A stretch of DNA of 64,000 nt from positions 510,501 through 574,500 of the forward strand of contig JASJOG010000136.1 of the NCBI GenBank assembly GCA_030142905.1, written 5' to 3'. How positions within the stretch are numbered: the stretch's first letter is position 1; the number at the start of each line of letters is the position of its first letter. Below the pieces are notes generated by a model that had not been told where the DNA came from, ran no database searches, and saw only the letters and a program-made list of their open reading frames with translations. The position numbers and the translations under genes were made by a program. Positions 11,015-22,900 of this stretch are shown piece by piece. The stretch is from Heliopora coerulea (taxonomy: Eukaryota; Cnidaria; Anthozoa; Scleralcyonacea; Helioporidae).

Positions 11015-12751
11015 ATGATCATCAAGCAGTGTATATCTGTTGTAAGCCTGTTCCTTCTCGCAACAACTGTCTCTGCAAACGAAGAGCAGCCACAGGTAAG
11101 GGAAAGATGATATTAAACTGTCTGTCATATGGCTAAACACGGTTGGTAAACGCTCAAAGATTGGAGATTGGAGTGAACATAACCATATAATATTACATAC
11201 GAATGAACATTGACATATATGCTCGATATCTAATAGCTAATTACTCGGGTGAATGGCATTTTTTGGATGTTTTGCAGTAAGCCGAGAGCGTATACCGAAG
11301 CGATCTAATTTAATTCATTGTCAGAACGGCAGTTAATATGGCGGTGTTTTCAAATCCAAGCGAGAATGGCTTGTATTATGATGATGAAATCTTACCTTTA
11401 ACTGGTCATTCGTGTTGTTCTTTTATTGAAATCCTGGATGTTTTCACTTAGAATTAGTTTTATTTTCAAGACTCTGGAGTACTATAAAGGTCGATAATTG
11501 CTTGAAGTGGCTTAGTAATCTTCAACCTTTCTAAACATGCCTTGCTCATGGCGTCGTGCATTTGTTCATTTATTCTGCACGTCTTAACTTACTTCATCGT
11601 GAAAAGAACAATTTGTATAAGAGCTTATCCCAGCCAAGAAGTGATCCTGACGGAATGAACTGAGAATCAGCACAAGTTGACACTAATTTGTTTGGATTAA
11701 GTTGAAATAAAATTTAAGTTGTCATGTTTTACACGTGTACGTTTTAACGCATGGTTGTATAATTGTTTAGCGATGTTTGTACAGGTCTTGTTTGACGTTT
11801 TTGCCATGAGGCTTTGATGAACAACTTTGTCGCTGCCATCTTTCAAACCAAAGAGGCTTCTAAGAATAGGCCTTTCCTGGCAACCGTCGAGGAATTTCTT
11901 ACAGTATATAAAAAAAACAAAAAAATTCGAATGTGTTCAACAAATTGACCACAAGCTCGCGTGTTTTGGCAGCAGGTAGCAAACGAGAGTGTAGCATGAA
12001 CAGATTATCGATCATAGAAAATGTGGCCCAGCAAACCATTAATACACACGTCTTCGACATTTTGTAGAAATGTAACCCATCCGGCTGCCCTCAGTCAGAA
12101 ATCACCGCACGTAGCTGTTTGGATTACCTTAAAAGAGGCTTTAAAAAGAACGGCCATTACCAGATCTACCACTTCATCGCAAATAAATTCATAACCGTTT
12201 ACTGTGACATGTATTCAGAAGCAGGATCAGCCTGGACACTAATTGAGTCCTTCGCTTTGAAGAATAAAGGCCTCAAACAATTCTTTAAGTATCCTCTGCG
12301 GACAAATGCTCCCGTAAACGAGAAATCGCCGAACTGGAATCTCTACAGAATGAGTTTGCCCCAAATGCGTCATTTGAAGTCCCAGTCCTCTCACTGGAGA
12401 GTAACCTGCAGTTTACCAATCTATGGCGTCGACTATACTGATTACGTGCGAGGAAAGTTCGCAGACTTTAACATCATGACCTTCTTGGGAAGTGGTGTCT
12501 GTAAAAAGGTGGAATATGTTAACATTCGAGGCCATCAGTGTGTTCAATGTACTTCCAAGTGGTGGCAGGTTGTTAATACATTCGGTCCACATATCGATAG
12601 TTACTCAGGTGGCTGCCAATTTGTACCCACACAAGGATCTGTCTTCAGTGAAGACAATTTTGGTCACTATGGTCACGTCAACAAGAAGTTCCGCTGTACC
12701 TCCAGCCCTAGTTCGACAACCAACTGGTGGTTTGGAGGGTATCTGGAATGA
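11015..12751 (+). CDS. Secreted Cys-rich fibrinogen-related-like protein, copy 4
   Basis: Two exons: 11015-11095 and 12068-12751, joined CAG|gtaagg and tttgtag|AAA, giving 254 aa. The signal peptide is MIIKQCISVVSLFLLATT with cleavage near SANEEQ. The mature protein has KCNPSGC, SCLDYLKRGF, GHYQIYHF, VYCDM, SAWTLIESF, NWNLYRMSL, GVCKKVEYVNIRGHQCVQC, GGCQFVPTQG and STTNWWFGGYLE. The TAA used by sister genes is GAA here, so the protein gains one Glu before a TGA. Differences from the sisters cluster in the segment after KNKG and in the loop before KKFRC. Function unknown. Confidence 0.88.
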
Positions 12752-15289
12752 ACAGGGGCACAAAACATTTGCATATGCTAGTGCAGAGGATAAATGTATG
12801 TTAGTGATCTCATTGTTTCATATTTATTAATGGTTTCCCGCGATCATTGAACGAGGGCTTAAACTTGTGGCGACTGTTAAATATAAGCAAGGTTGGCGCG
12901 CCTTATTGGGATTTCTTAAGAATAATATCTGAACGATACTATGGCTCGATCACAAATTAAAGCAACGTTTGTCAGGTTCTACCGACGTTTTGCTCACGTT
13001 TCTAAACTCTAGACTAAAAATTAGATAAAACTTTGAGACCTATATTATACTAACGACTGAGAATATGAGAGAATGTGTTCTTCACGTCCGTCAAAAAAAA
13101 AGACCAAGGTTGAAAACCTGGATTTCCCCCACCTCCCGTCCCTTTCTCTTAAAAAAATCCTGATGTATTCAACTTTGCGTCTAATCACGAAGAACATTCA
13201 TTATGAGCAGCTCACGAAGCTCGTATCTTGAAACCCGAATACTGATAGTCAGTCTAACTGTGGTAAGTGTTCATATAGACTACTGAAAACATTGGCGGAG
13301 TTAGGGTCAGGCACATTGGGCACCCCCCCCTGACGTGATTCGCAGGCAATCAAAGCAATTTTGATTCGCCTAGTGGCATATTCATCGCAACTTATTCATA
13401 TCTTCGTCTTTTTCTACATCCGCTGTCTAAACAAGAAGTATTAGCGTGCACTTCATTAGCGAATCTTTTTCGGTGAAGTTCAGACGAACATAGAATTTCA
13501 TATTTCAATAGTTCCTGCACTCGAGCCTGAAATTGGTGTCGGGTTACTCAAATGTAACTCATTTTGCGTAAGTTCGTGTTTGCATCAAACCTTGTGATTG
13601 ACTGAATTACTTTGATTGCCTCTATCTTGGGCGCTGATTGGTTTGCCTAGGTTTTGCCTTAGCTATGATTTGTTTGAGATTTTCTGATTGGCCAAACTGA
13701 AGAGTCGGCCTTTCTGACAGAAGTAACCATTGGTGCCGCTGCATCGCTTTTTAGTTTTCTGCCTTACTTGCCTAGACTATGGTAATCATGTTATTGAACT
13801 CTGTGAAATGATTGGTCTTGTGAGCCGGTTTTGCCCAACATGCACATTTGCGTATGCTGGGCTACATCGATGTAGAGAAAAACGCCGAATAAATTCATAT
13901 ACAGTGTGGTAGTCTTCAAATATGTCTTCCACCGAGCTTATGTGAACGTTTTCAAATGCGTTGAACAGGAATTACGCGAAGTTTGCTTTCATTGTATGAT
14001 GCTTTCAAATAGTTCGTCGCGGGCGATAAGCGGCGTCATTCTTCTGTTGAATGAGAAATACCTACATAAAAGCTTGGAGCCAAGACTTATGCTCCTTCGC
14101 AAGGAACGACGAGAACACGCTGTGCATTGCTTTCAAGTGAGTTGTTGGTCTTCACTTATAATCTTTTATATAACTGTTAAAGTCGGCCAATATACTTCTA
14201 CTATTCATCAAGCAGTTATTCGAATATCATTTGAAATCTGACTCCCCCTCGCATCGTTATGGTGATGCGCGGTGTGTCTCCAGTTAGTCGCACTAGTGAA
14301 CCGTGTCCTCTCTTAGCCCTTTCATTGCTGTGCTCCTTGGGTGAAAGCTATCATTTTACTTCCTAATTGTAGTTTTGGTTTATGTTCATGCGCGTCTTTT
14401 AACACGTCCGAACAATCTGGTAACTGTGTGCACAGCTCTGGTTCTTTGGCTGTAGCATATTTTAAGCGTGGATTATTATACACTGTGTGTATTATTCAGT
14501 TCTATATTTGCATTGGAGTGTTTTATTAGCCCTCAATTAATTTAAGTAAACCTTTCACTCTATTTTCACCGTGAACATATTAAAACTTTTAAACGATCAT
14601 TTATATTTTCGATTTCTTTTGTTAAACGTTGAATAACGGCACTAAATGATGATAATAGAAAACCAAAAGTTTCAATTTTTACAGAACAAATTGGTTACTT
14701 TTAAGAACTATTCGAGGATTTGCTTTTAAATCAATCTCCAAAAAATCCATTTCAGAACAGTCATTAGTGACTATATGGGCCTAAACATGTATATAATTAA
14801 ACATTTCGTAAAGTAGGCAATGTTTCTCGTCGTGACAGGCAATTTGCAGATTGAACAACTCAGCTTTGCCTTTATACTAATTTTTACAGCAAGCATATAT
14901 CCTGTCAAAATTTCACGAATATTGAAGGTCATATTTTTGGTAGCTTATATAATCTACCTTTTTGTGTGGCCTTAGGGCATTTTGGAAGACTCTGAAATTT
15001 AGCTGAACTGCTATGGCTGACTTTATTTAAAATCAGAGATATTCGACTGGTGGGAATAAAGGGGATTCTTACGGTCATCCACCCCCTGTTTTGTACTTTT
15101 TTAAAATTTACCTGAGGTAAAAAAAATCCTATATCCGTCCCTGGAAAAAGTTAAATCGGTTTGTAAATAAACCTCGCAGATGTGATTTGAATCCAAGTTT
15201 CATCGTGATTTATGGAGTGTTTACAGCAAGCCATCCATGTTGGTAAGGCTAAATTTTACCTCGTCTTCACATGTAATTGAAGAACCGGG
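12752..15289. other. 3' flank and intergenic DNA, no gene recognised
   Basis: It begins with the 3' region of copy 4 (attaaa-type signal near 12956). The rest holds only short open frames without recognisable domains, plus a C-run at 13323. Nothing here supports a gene. Confidence 0.5.
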
Positions 15290-15430
15290 CGGAAAACGTA
15301 TTCGAAGGATGAAAATCAAGGCCCAGCAAAAAATTCGAAAACCAGGCATATTGGGTCAAAAGGTTTATTTAGATCTAACATTTCGTTGCTTAAGACGCAA
15401 CATCATCAGAGGAAGAAACATGATCCGATA
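15290..15430 (-). mobile_element. Penelope-like element end fragment with hammerhead-like motif
   Basis: Matches the segment upstream of the GIY-YIG frame at 2082 (cccagcaaaa..., aggcata, atctaac-tttcgttgc). The reverse complement of about 15375-15412 reads ctgatga, a stem gttgc...gcaac, then gaaa, which is the layout of a hammerhead core. No coding part remains. Confidence 0.55.
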
Positions 15431-16209
15431 AAACAGTCACTAAAATGAGAACTTTTCTGGCACATCTAGCGCTCATGCATGCGTTCATTCGTCCCAGACC
15501 TCCTAGGAGGGCAAGCCTGTCTGAGTGTGTTTACAGGGAAGCGGGATCTCGGTAAAAAGGGCCAAGCCCTACTTGGAGGGCTGGCTGGCTTCCATGCAAA
15601 CGCCACCTGACAAAGCAATGTTAAAACTTTCTGCAGGGTCAATAGGGGAAATCCGATTCGTTTATTTTACTCCTATCTTCATTCAAAAGTAATATCTCAA
15701 TAGACGACGAATTAATGACGGATTTTGCATGCACTCCTGAAAAAAAAATCGGAAGGAAAACCAAATAAAAAAAAATTTAGAATTAAAATAGAAGGGTTAA
15801 GCTAGCAGGTAAAAAGGCACGTATGAAATTCAGAGTTGGAGTTACAAGAGGACAAAATAAAATCATTGGGGAGAACTTGCGAGGAAACAAAATTACGATT
15901 TACATAAGGGGAAACGCACTGGAGGTTAGCTTTCAAATTTGAGTGCGGAATATCAATGTTTATTCCCAAACCGAAGCTATAGATAGCGTTATACTCAAGT
16001 AGAGAAGCATCCCTTTGCGAGGGAAGACGGAAACGTCTTCAACCTTGAGTACGTAAAATAGTATAGAAGGTTAATGACCTCAATCACGGAGAACATCATG
16101 CTAGCTGAGGACAAAACATCTGTTTATCATATGAATTGAAATAGCCGACCATAAGGCATTCTCCGAAGCGGAGTTCGGAGCTGGAGCTGAAAGAGAGCAA
16201 AGGTAGAGT

Positions 16210-16880
16210 GAGCAGCCGTGCGAAACAGGTAAACAAAACGAACGTTAATGTGTGGGGAAACGCATTGGAGCCTAGCTTCCAGATATCAGGGCGGAATCGG
16301 ATGATTAGTGGTCATTCATAACGTCACACCAAAGTATTGAAACATTCCTCTAAGAAGGGGAAACTAAACAAGTTCCGCCATAGAAGTGTGCATAAATAGT
16401 GGAGACGTTTTAACGAGAAATCATTGAAAACATCCAGCTAGTTATGGTCGAAATATCTGCTCGTGATCACCATTACAGAAACTGAACGCAAAAGAATTTA
16501 TGATTTCCAAACTGACTATTTCTGCTCGAAGCTTCTTCTTTTTGCGAGCAGTCGTGCGAAACAGGTAAACAAAACAAAGGTTAATGTGTGGAGAAACGCA
16601 TTGGAGCCTAGCTTCCAAATATCAGGGCGGAATTGGATGATTAGTGGTCATTCATAACGTCACAGCAAAGTATTGAAACATTCCTCTAAGAAGGGGAAAC
16701 TAAACAAGTTCCGCCGTACAAGTGTGCATAAATAGTGCAGACATTTTAACGAGAGATCATTGAGAACATCCAGCTAGTTGTGGTCGAAACATCTGCTCGT
16801 GATCACCATTACAGCAACTGAACGCAAAAGACTTCATCATGATTTCTAAAGTGACTATTTCTGCTCTAAGCTTCTTCTTT
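16210..16880 (+). repeat. Tandem duplication of promoter and exon 1 of copy 5
   Basis: Unit 1 (16210-16545) and unit 2 (16546 to ~16880) are near-identical ~336-bp copies. Unit 1 holds a TATA-like cataaata at ~16391 and a truncated signal exon from ATG 16500 (MISKLTISARSFFF) that runs into the junction and a stop. Unit 2 holds the intact exon. A more diverged third unit can be traced at about 15890-16130. Confidence 0.75.
16727..16734 (+). promoter_or_regulatory. TATA box of copy 5
   Basis: cataaata lies ~110 nt upstream of ATG 16839 and is followed by the family leader (gagatcattgagaacatcc). Confidence 0.6.
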
Positions 16881-17343
16881 CTTGTAACGACGATCTCTGC
16901 AAACCATGAGCAACATCAGGTAAGGTGCAACATGAGATTTTTCAGCTGTCACTAAAGGTCATTATTGTATGCACGAACCTGGATGAGCGATAGCAAGTTT
17001 AGTTAACGTTCGGTGGATTTTATTTTAGTCATGTCTGAAGTTCTACGTGTAATAAGACTTAAACGCTCATCAAAAATCTTTGCTGAATAACAAAAGCTTG
17101 TGGCTGTTTATGAGTAAAAACAGGTCGGACTTTACGCTTACGGAAAGCGAAATCAAGGACTTCGACATTGATTTGCTTTGGTTTGACTCTAGTCTCACTT
17201 CAACACATTTTCTGGTTTTCGACTTGAGTTCACTCGAAAAATTGCCGATTAGTTAGTCTAACATCACTGATGGGTATTATCTGAAGATTAGTAGAGAGAG
17301 AAAAGAAGTCAACGAGAAAATAAGAGAGGTAGAAAAGATAGTG

Positions 17344-17395
<52 letters not shown>

Positions 17396-17437
17396 GGAGA
17401 GAGAGACGGAGGAGAGAGAGAGAGAGAGAGAGAGACG

Positions 17438-17508
<71 letters not shown>

Positions 17509-17509
17509 T

Positions 17510-17540
<31 letters not shown>

Positions 17541-17944
17541 CGGGGAGAGAGAGAGAGAGACGGGGAGAGAGAGAGAGAGACGGGGAGAGAGAGAGAGAGA
17601 CGGGGAGAGAGAGAGAGAGACGGGGAGAGAGAGAGAGAGACGGGGAGAGAGAGAGAGACGGAGAGAGAGAGAGAGACGGAGAGAGAGAGAGAGAGAGAGA
17701 CGGAGAGAGAGAGAGAGAGAGAGACGGAGAGAGAGAGAGAGAGAGACACGGAGAGAGAGACGGAGAGAGAGAGAGAGAGAGAGAGAGACGAACAGAGAGA
17801 GACACAGAGAGAGACGAACAGAGAGAGAGAGACACAGAGAGAGAGAGACAGAGACAGACAGACAGACAGACAGAGAGAGACAGAGAGACAGATAGAGAGA
17901 CAGACAGACAGAGAGACAGACAGACAGAGAGCGACAGAGAGAGG

Positions 17945-17982
<38 letters not shown>

Positions 17983-19299
17983 GACAGACAGACAGAGAGC
18001 GACAGAGACAGAGAGAGATAGAGACAGAGAGAGATAGAGAGAACAGCCTTAGTGTCCATTTACATTTATACAATTTTAATGTACTATTGTTGGTTCTGAT
18101 TTATTCGATTATATCACTGGAGTCCCGTTGGGGCGGATCGCTACATTTTGAGCCAACCAAAAGCAGGAATTTTGCCTTTGAGACAACATTACGTACCCCA
18201 GCACTAACAACCGTTTCCGACAATCTTATATCCTATTACCCCGTATATAAGAGCACCTCGGACAAGGGCGCATGCGCTTATATTCGGATATTGGTACACG
18301 TGCCTTTGAACGATCAAAGTCTGGGTTTGATAGACAAGACCAAAATACCATGCCGCATTACTTTTAATAAGTGTATGTATACATGTACTTCCCACTTGTT
18401 GTCCCTATTAGTCAATTTTGGGGGGTGCGCTTACATGCGGATTTTTATAAGTGCATGGGGTTCCACACGACAATTTTGCATCGATAAGATATCGAAAAAT
18501 CTCGAATTTTCGTATAGAGGTATATGCGCTGATATGGTAGGGCAATATGGTCCTTACAAACGCACAGATTCAGAGTCATTCAAAGTATATAAAATTACAA
18601 TCTTTCAATTTCTTATAGAAATGCAGCCCATCTGGTTGTTCTCAACCAGAGATCACTGCACGGAGCTGTTTGGATTATCTAAAAAAAGGTTTTAAAAAAA
18701 GCGGCTTTTACCTGATCTACAATTTCAACGCAAACAGCTTTTTTACTGTTTACTGTGACATGCATTCGGAGGCAGGAGCGGCCTGGACACTTATTGTGTC
18801 CTTTTCCTTGAAGAATAAAGCATTAGACCAATTACGTAAGAATCCTCTGCAGATAGATGCTCCAGTAAACGAGAATTCGCCAAACTGGAACCTTTACCGA
18901 ATGAGCTTATTGCAACTCAATCATATGAAGTCTCAGTCCTCTCACTGGAGAGTAACCTGCAATTTCCCAATTGATGGCGTCGACTATATTGATTACGTGC
19001 GAGCAAAGTTTGCAGACTTCGACATCATGACCTTCCTAGGACACGGTTTGTGTAAAAAGGTGGAATATGTTAACATTCGAGGCCATCAGTGTGCTCAATG
19101 TACTTCCAGGTGGTGGCAGGTTGTTAATACATTCGCTCCACACATCGATAGTCACTCAAGTGGCTGCCAATTTGTACCCACACAAGGATCTGCGGTTAGT
19201 GAAGACAATTTTGGTTTCTATGATTTCGTCAACAAGAAGTTCCGTTGTACCTCCAGCCTTAGTTCTACAACCAACTGGTGGTTTGGTGGGTATCTGTAA
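16839..19299 (+). CDS. Secreted Cys-rich fibrinogen-related-like protein, copy 5
   Basis: Two exons: 16839-16919 and 18619-19299, joined CAG|gtaagg and tcttatag|AAA, giving 253 aa. The signal peptide is MISKVTISALSFFFLVTT with cleavage near SANHEQ. The mature protein has KCSPSGC, SCLDYLKKGF, GFYLIYNF, VYCDM, GAAWTLIVSF, NWNLYRMSL, GLCKKVEYVNIRGHQCAQC, SGCQFVPTQG and STTNWWFGGYL. It is the most diverged intact copy (IVSFSLKNKALDQLRK, PIDGVDYIDY). The 1.7-kb intron contains a ~700-bp GA/GACA satellite. AATAAA is at 19509. Function unknown. Confidence 0.88.
17346..18042. repeat. GA/GACA satellite with an internal 20-bp minisatellite
   Basis: About 700 bp of purine-only (ga)n interspersed with gacgg, then gacagaca. 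Between about 17540 and 17660 the unit gacggggagagagagagaga (20 bp) repeats six times. It lies in the intron of copy 5. Long Ser-Leu-rich frames on the minus strand are artefacts of this repeat. Confidence 0.95.
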
Positions 19300-19508
19300 T
19301 GAACACCGACACAAAACATTCGCACACTCGAGAGCTTAGGATAAACGTAACTCAGTGGTCTCATGCTTATAGCTGCTTTGGTTAGACTTAATGAACACAG
19401 CATAGAACGCTGGTTTGGGCAAGTGACGAGAGTTAAATGTATGCATATTGTTACTTTCTTGGATTAGTTTAAATATGCTGATCATTTATGTCATGGCTGT
19501 CAAACAGA

Positions 19509-19514
19509 AATAAA
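19509..19514 (+). terminator. Poly(A) signal of copy 5
   Basis: AATAAA ~210 nt after the stop, in the context shared with copies 1 and 3. The 470 bp from here to the convergent gene ending at 19984 show no feature. Confidence 0.6.
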
Positions 19515-19983
19515 AGCAATGTTTGTCATTGTCAACATACGTTGTGTTCAAATTTCTGATGAACTCTTCAGCTTCTTTTAATAGCTCTTGCTGATCTGTT
19601 CGTCCCAAATCGTCTGCCACTCCGTCTATGTCTTGTGCTCTCTATCTTTTAGTCGGCCAGTCGGTTACTAAATGTAAAGCCCTAAAGGCAATCTTGTACT
19701 AAATTAACTCCCCTCACGACTGAAAACAAATTATTGGCTTAATTTTTTGCAGGATATTTCTGTGTGTCGTGACAAGAACAAAAGATAAAACTAACCAGAA
19801 TCAGCATGTTGATTCAAATAGATGAACTTTGCTGTGATATATTTTTATTTACTCTTTACAACAGCGATACAATATATCATGAAATCAATCTAACCACGCT
19901 AAATTGGAAGTTTGGCTCGATGGACAAACATACTTTAAGTGACACAAGAAACACGTGTTTTAAAAATGGTTTAATCAAAACGG

Positions 19984-22900
19984 CTACTCGAAAGAAGCAA
20001 TTCTTTTATTTGTAATATCAGGGTCTCTTCTTCCTTTAATGAACTCTTTAAACCCGAGCAAACCAGATTCGCAAGTACTTCCTTCACTGTCTTCCACAAA
20101 TATACTGCAGTCGTCCATGTCTTCTTGTATCTTCCACCAAGGAAACGGAAAATGAAATGTCTTTGGTGGATCTTCATCAACAAACTCCCAGAACTTGGTG
20201 AGTTCGTCTTTTTTCCGTACTTCAATGAGTCGTATTCCATGATGTGAATGAATTTGAAGATCTGTGGTGCAGTGTGGTTCAGCTAAGGAAGTTCTGGTGA
20301 AGAGAATAAAGACCAATTAGGCTTACAAAAATTTTGTTTGCTGAAACATCTGTTGTTAAAAAGGTGGTAGAAAATTGATGATCCCTTGGTGTTTCGGGCT
20401 CGATAACTGGAGAAATCGCTTCTTCGTGTGAATGAGACCTGAATGAAAATTGCGGAGTCGATGACGTGAGGACTTTAGTGTGTGGCATGCAACGACAAGG
20501 TATAATCGGTGCAGAAATTTTTAGGACACTTCTCGCGTTCAACTACATTCATACCTTCCTATACCAATCCACAACACCGTTGATAATTTACAAGCAAAAA
20601 GCTAATGAATTTAAAGTTTCAAGAGCTGTTGTAAATGAGATAAAACACACGCTTTGTATCAGTGATACAACTCCTGATTTATATGAAATTTTCGTATTGT
20701 TCCTTAGCTTAAATAGTTGGAATCTTGACCATGTTTGAAGAACATAGATCTTTACAAGTAATCGTATCATAAGTACTTCCTAATGTTGGCGTCGGTGTTC
20801 TATCGGACATACAATCACTCGCTTTCGGTTCATGCTAGCTTGTATACATATTCTGTCGCTTATGCTGCAAGTAGTATTTAGATGTTGGCGGTGTAGACTC
20901 GCTCAAGAAGCAACAGTAGTTCTAACGCTATCTGTGAATGATGCTCCCATATCCTGTAGCCCATTCTACTGTCTCTGGAAGTTCCAGGGATAGTGCTTAC
21001 CTATGTTGGAAACGGACACCAACAGATCCAATGAAATCCCCAAATGTTCCAAAAATTCCTGTAATACGACCTTGACTGGAGGGCACCATTTGATAACAGT
21101 TGCCCCCTCGGCCACCGAACCAAATCGAGGATTTCATGTTCGTGTGAAAACGTATTGCATCGATCCAAGCCCCGGCGCGCACCTCGATACTGGCCAAGTA
21201 CTCTCCTTCTTCCAGTGGAAAAACATGTACTGAGCATTTATCGTCAACTTTACCATGAACAGGATTATCTATAGGAAGTAATTGAAAAAGCCAAAATGAA
21301 AAGTTCTATAGTCTAGTGTTTGCCAAGTCTTTTTATGACATGAAAAGCAACTTGTCAGTCTGTACTTTTTAAGGGAGAAGGGATTGATTTTTTCGGAAAG
21401 CTTCTCCTCAACTTACCAGTCAACTTTTCTAGCTCGAACTTCTTTAGCAGTGTAGGTTAATTCATGAAATACTTTACCCGATAAAACCTAGCAATAAGTT
21501 AGTCATGTTGCAGTTAAAATGAAGAATGTTAATTGAGCAAATGTTCGCAAAACATCTATCAATTTTTGGTCGTTTTCAAAAGTCTGTGCCTAACCTTGAT
21601 CTCTGACCTCTTTCTTCTTACCATTGGCCGCTTTAGCTCTAAACACAATGCTTTGCATACTTAAATTAGGTCCAGTAACTCTAAATTAGCTTCAGCAACT
21701 GAAGAGTGCTTCGCATGTAACTCTAATTTCAAGCAAAATACAACGTGTGCTGAGCACAATGGATTATGGTGATAATCCATTTCATTACCTGCGCCGCTTT
21801 CTTTAGTAGAAATAGTCAACGGTTGTAAAGCATTGACGTAGTCACTGTGATACACGACATAACCAGAGAAGACGAAGCCGTTTGTATTACACCATTCTTC
21901 ATCATCAAAGTAAGACTGGTTCTTCTGGCCTCCCCCGCCATTACCGACAGGTCCTTTCACGTGCGAAGACCAGCTGACTTGTGGATGTCTCTCGTTTTCT
22001 TCCTCAGTTGAAGCAGGTTCAGTGCAAGGACGAAACCATCTAAAAAGTTCAAGTAAGGTTGCATAACCCTAACAAGGAGAAGCTCTCGACTGAAAGGACT
22101 GAAAATGTTATATTGTTTCTTATGGATTGAAATTTTCTTGCACATTTTTACTATCCAGGAGATCTGACGTTACACAACAGTCCAGCTGAGCCAAAAAAAA
22201 AAAACCAAAACAAAACAAAACAGAAACTAAAAAAATTTAAACTTTACTACGTCTACGTAACGTAAGAAGAAACGTTGACCTCGCTTAATAAAGGGGTTAT
22301 GTATCGCTTTTACGGAAAGCTGGAAACGTAAAATTACCACACGACCACGTCTTATACCGTTTTGACGTTTGCCTTCGGCACTTTCTTTAAAAACATGAGT
22401 TTTTGCAAGAAACGCACACCATTTGCGGCTCCAAAAATCATAACGTACTTATGGTAGTGAAGTAACACCGCAGATGATCTGTACCAATGGGCTTTATGGT
22501 CAGCGAATATCTTTCTTGAGGTTAGATCGTCGCCAACACTGGTTGGCCCAATGGAGGGGACACAGCGACTATCTGGCCGAGTTACTGTGGCAAAATGGTT
22601 CATGTCATCAAATCCTCTGGCCATTATACCTTCTGGAGTATGTGCAAGATCGAAGCAATGACCCAGCTCGTGAAGAGCAGCTCCAAGGGTTGTGGAATAG
22701 TTAGCCCAAAATGTCCCTCTAGAAGTTCATAAATGAGGCAAAGAAACGAAAATATGAATTAGCAATGGTCGAATAATTAGACTGGCAGTTGCACGGATAA
22801 CATCAATAGAAAATGTAAGCTCCATGCCGAAGGAAAATCTCCAAATCTAGAGTCAGTTTTAACCCTTTTACTGCCGTGGCAATCATTTCGTGTTCGATTT

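Noticed and set aside
13730..14530. Run of short plus-strand frames, possible gene
   Set aside because: No splice-consistent model, no recognisable domain and no homologous copy in the window.
17230..18073. Long minus-strand frames of mostly Ser and Leu
   Set aside because: They are translations of the GA/GACA satellite, open in several frames at once.
18087..18695. 202-codon open frame
   Set aside because: No domain, spans an intron and overlaps the true exon 2 of copy 5 in another frame.
21622..21659. Extra exon (SIVFRAKAAN) in the metallopeptidase gene
   Set aside because: Its borders do not keep phase with the exons on either side, while direct joining of those exons does.
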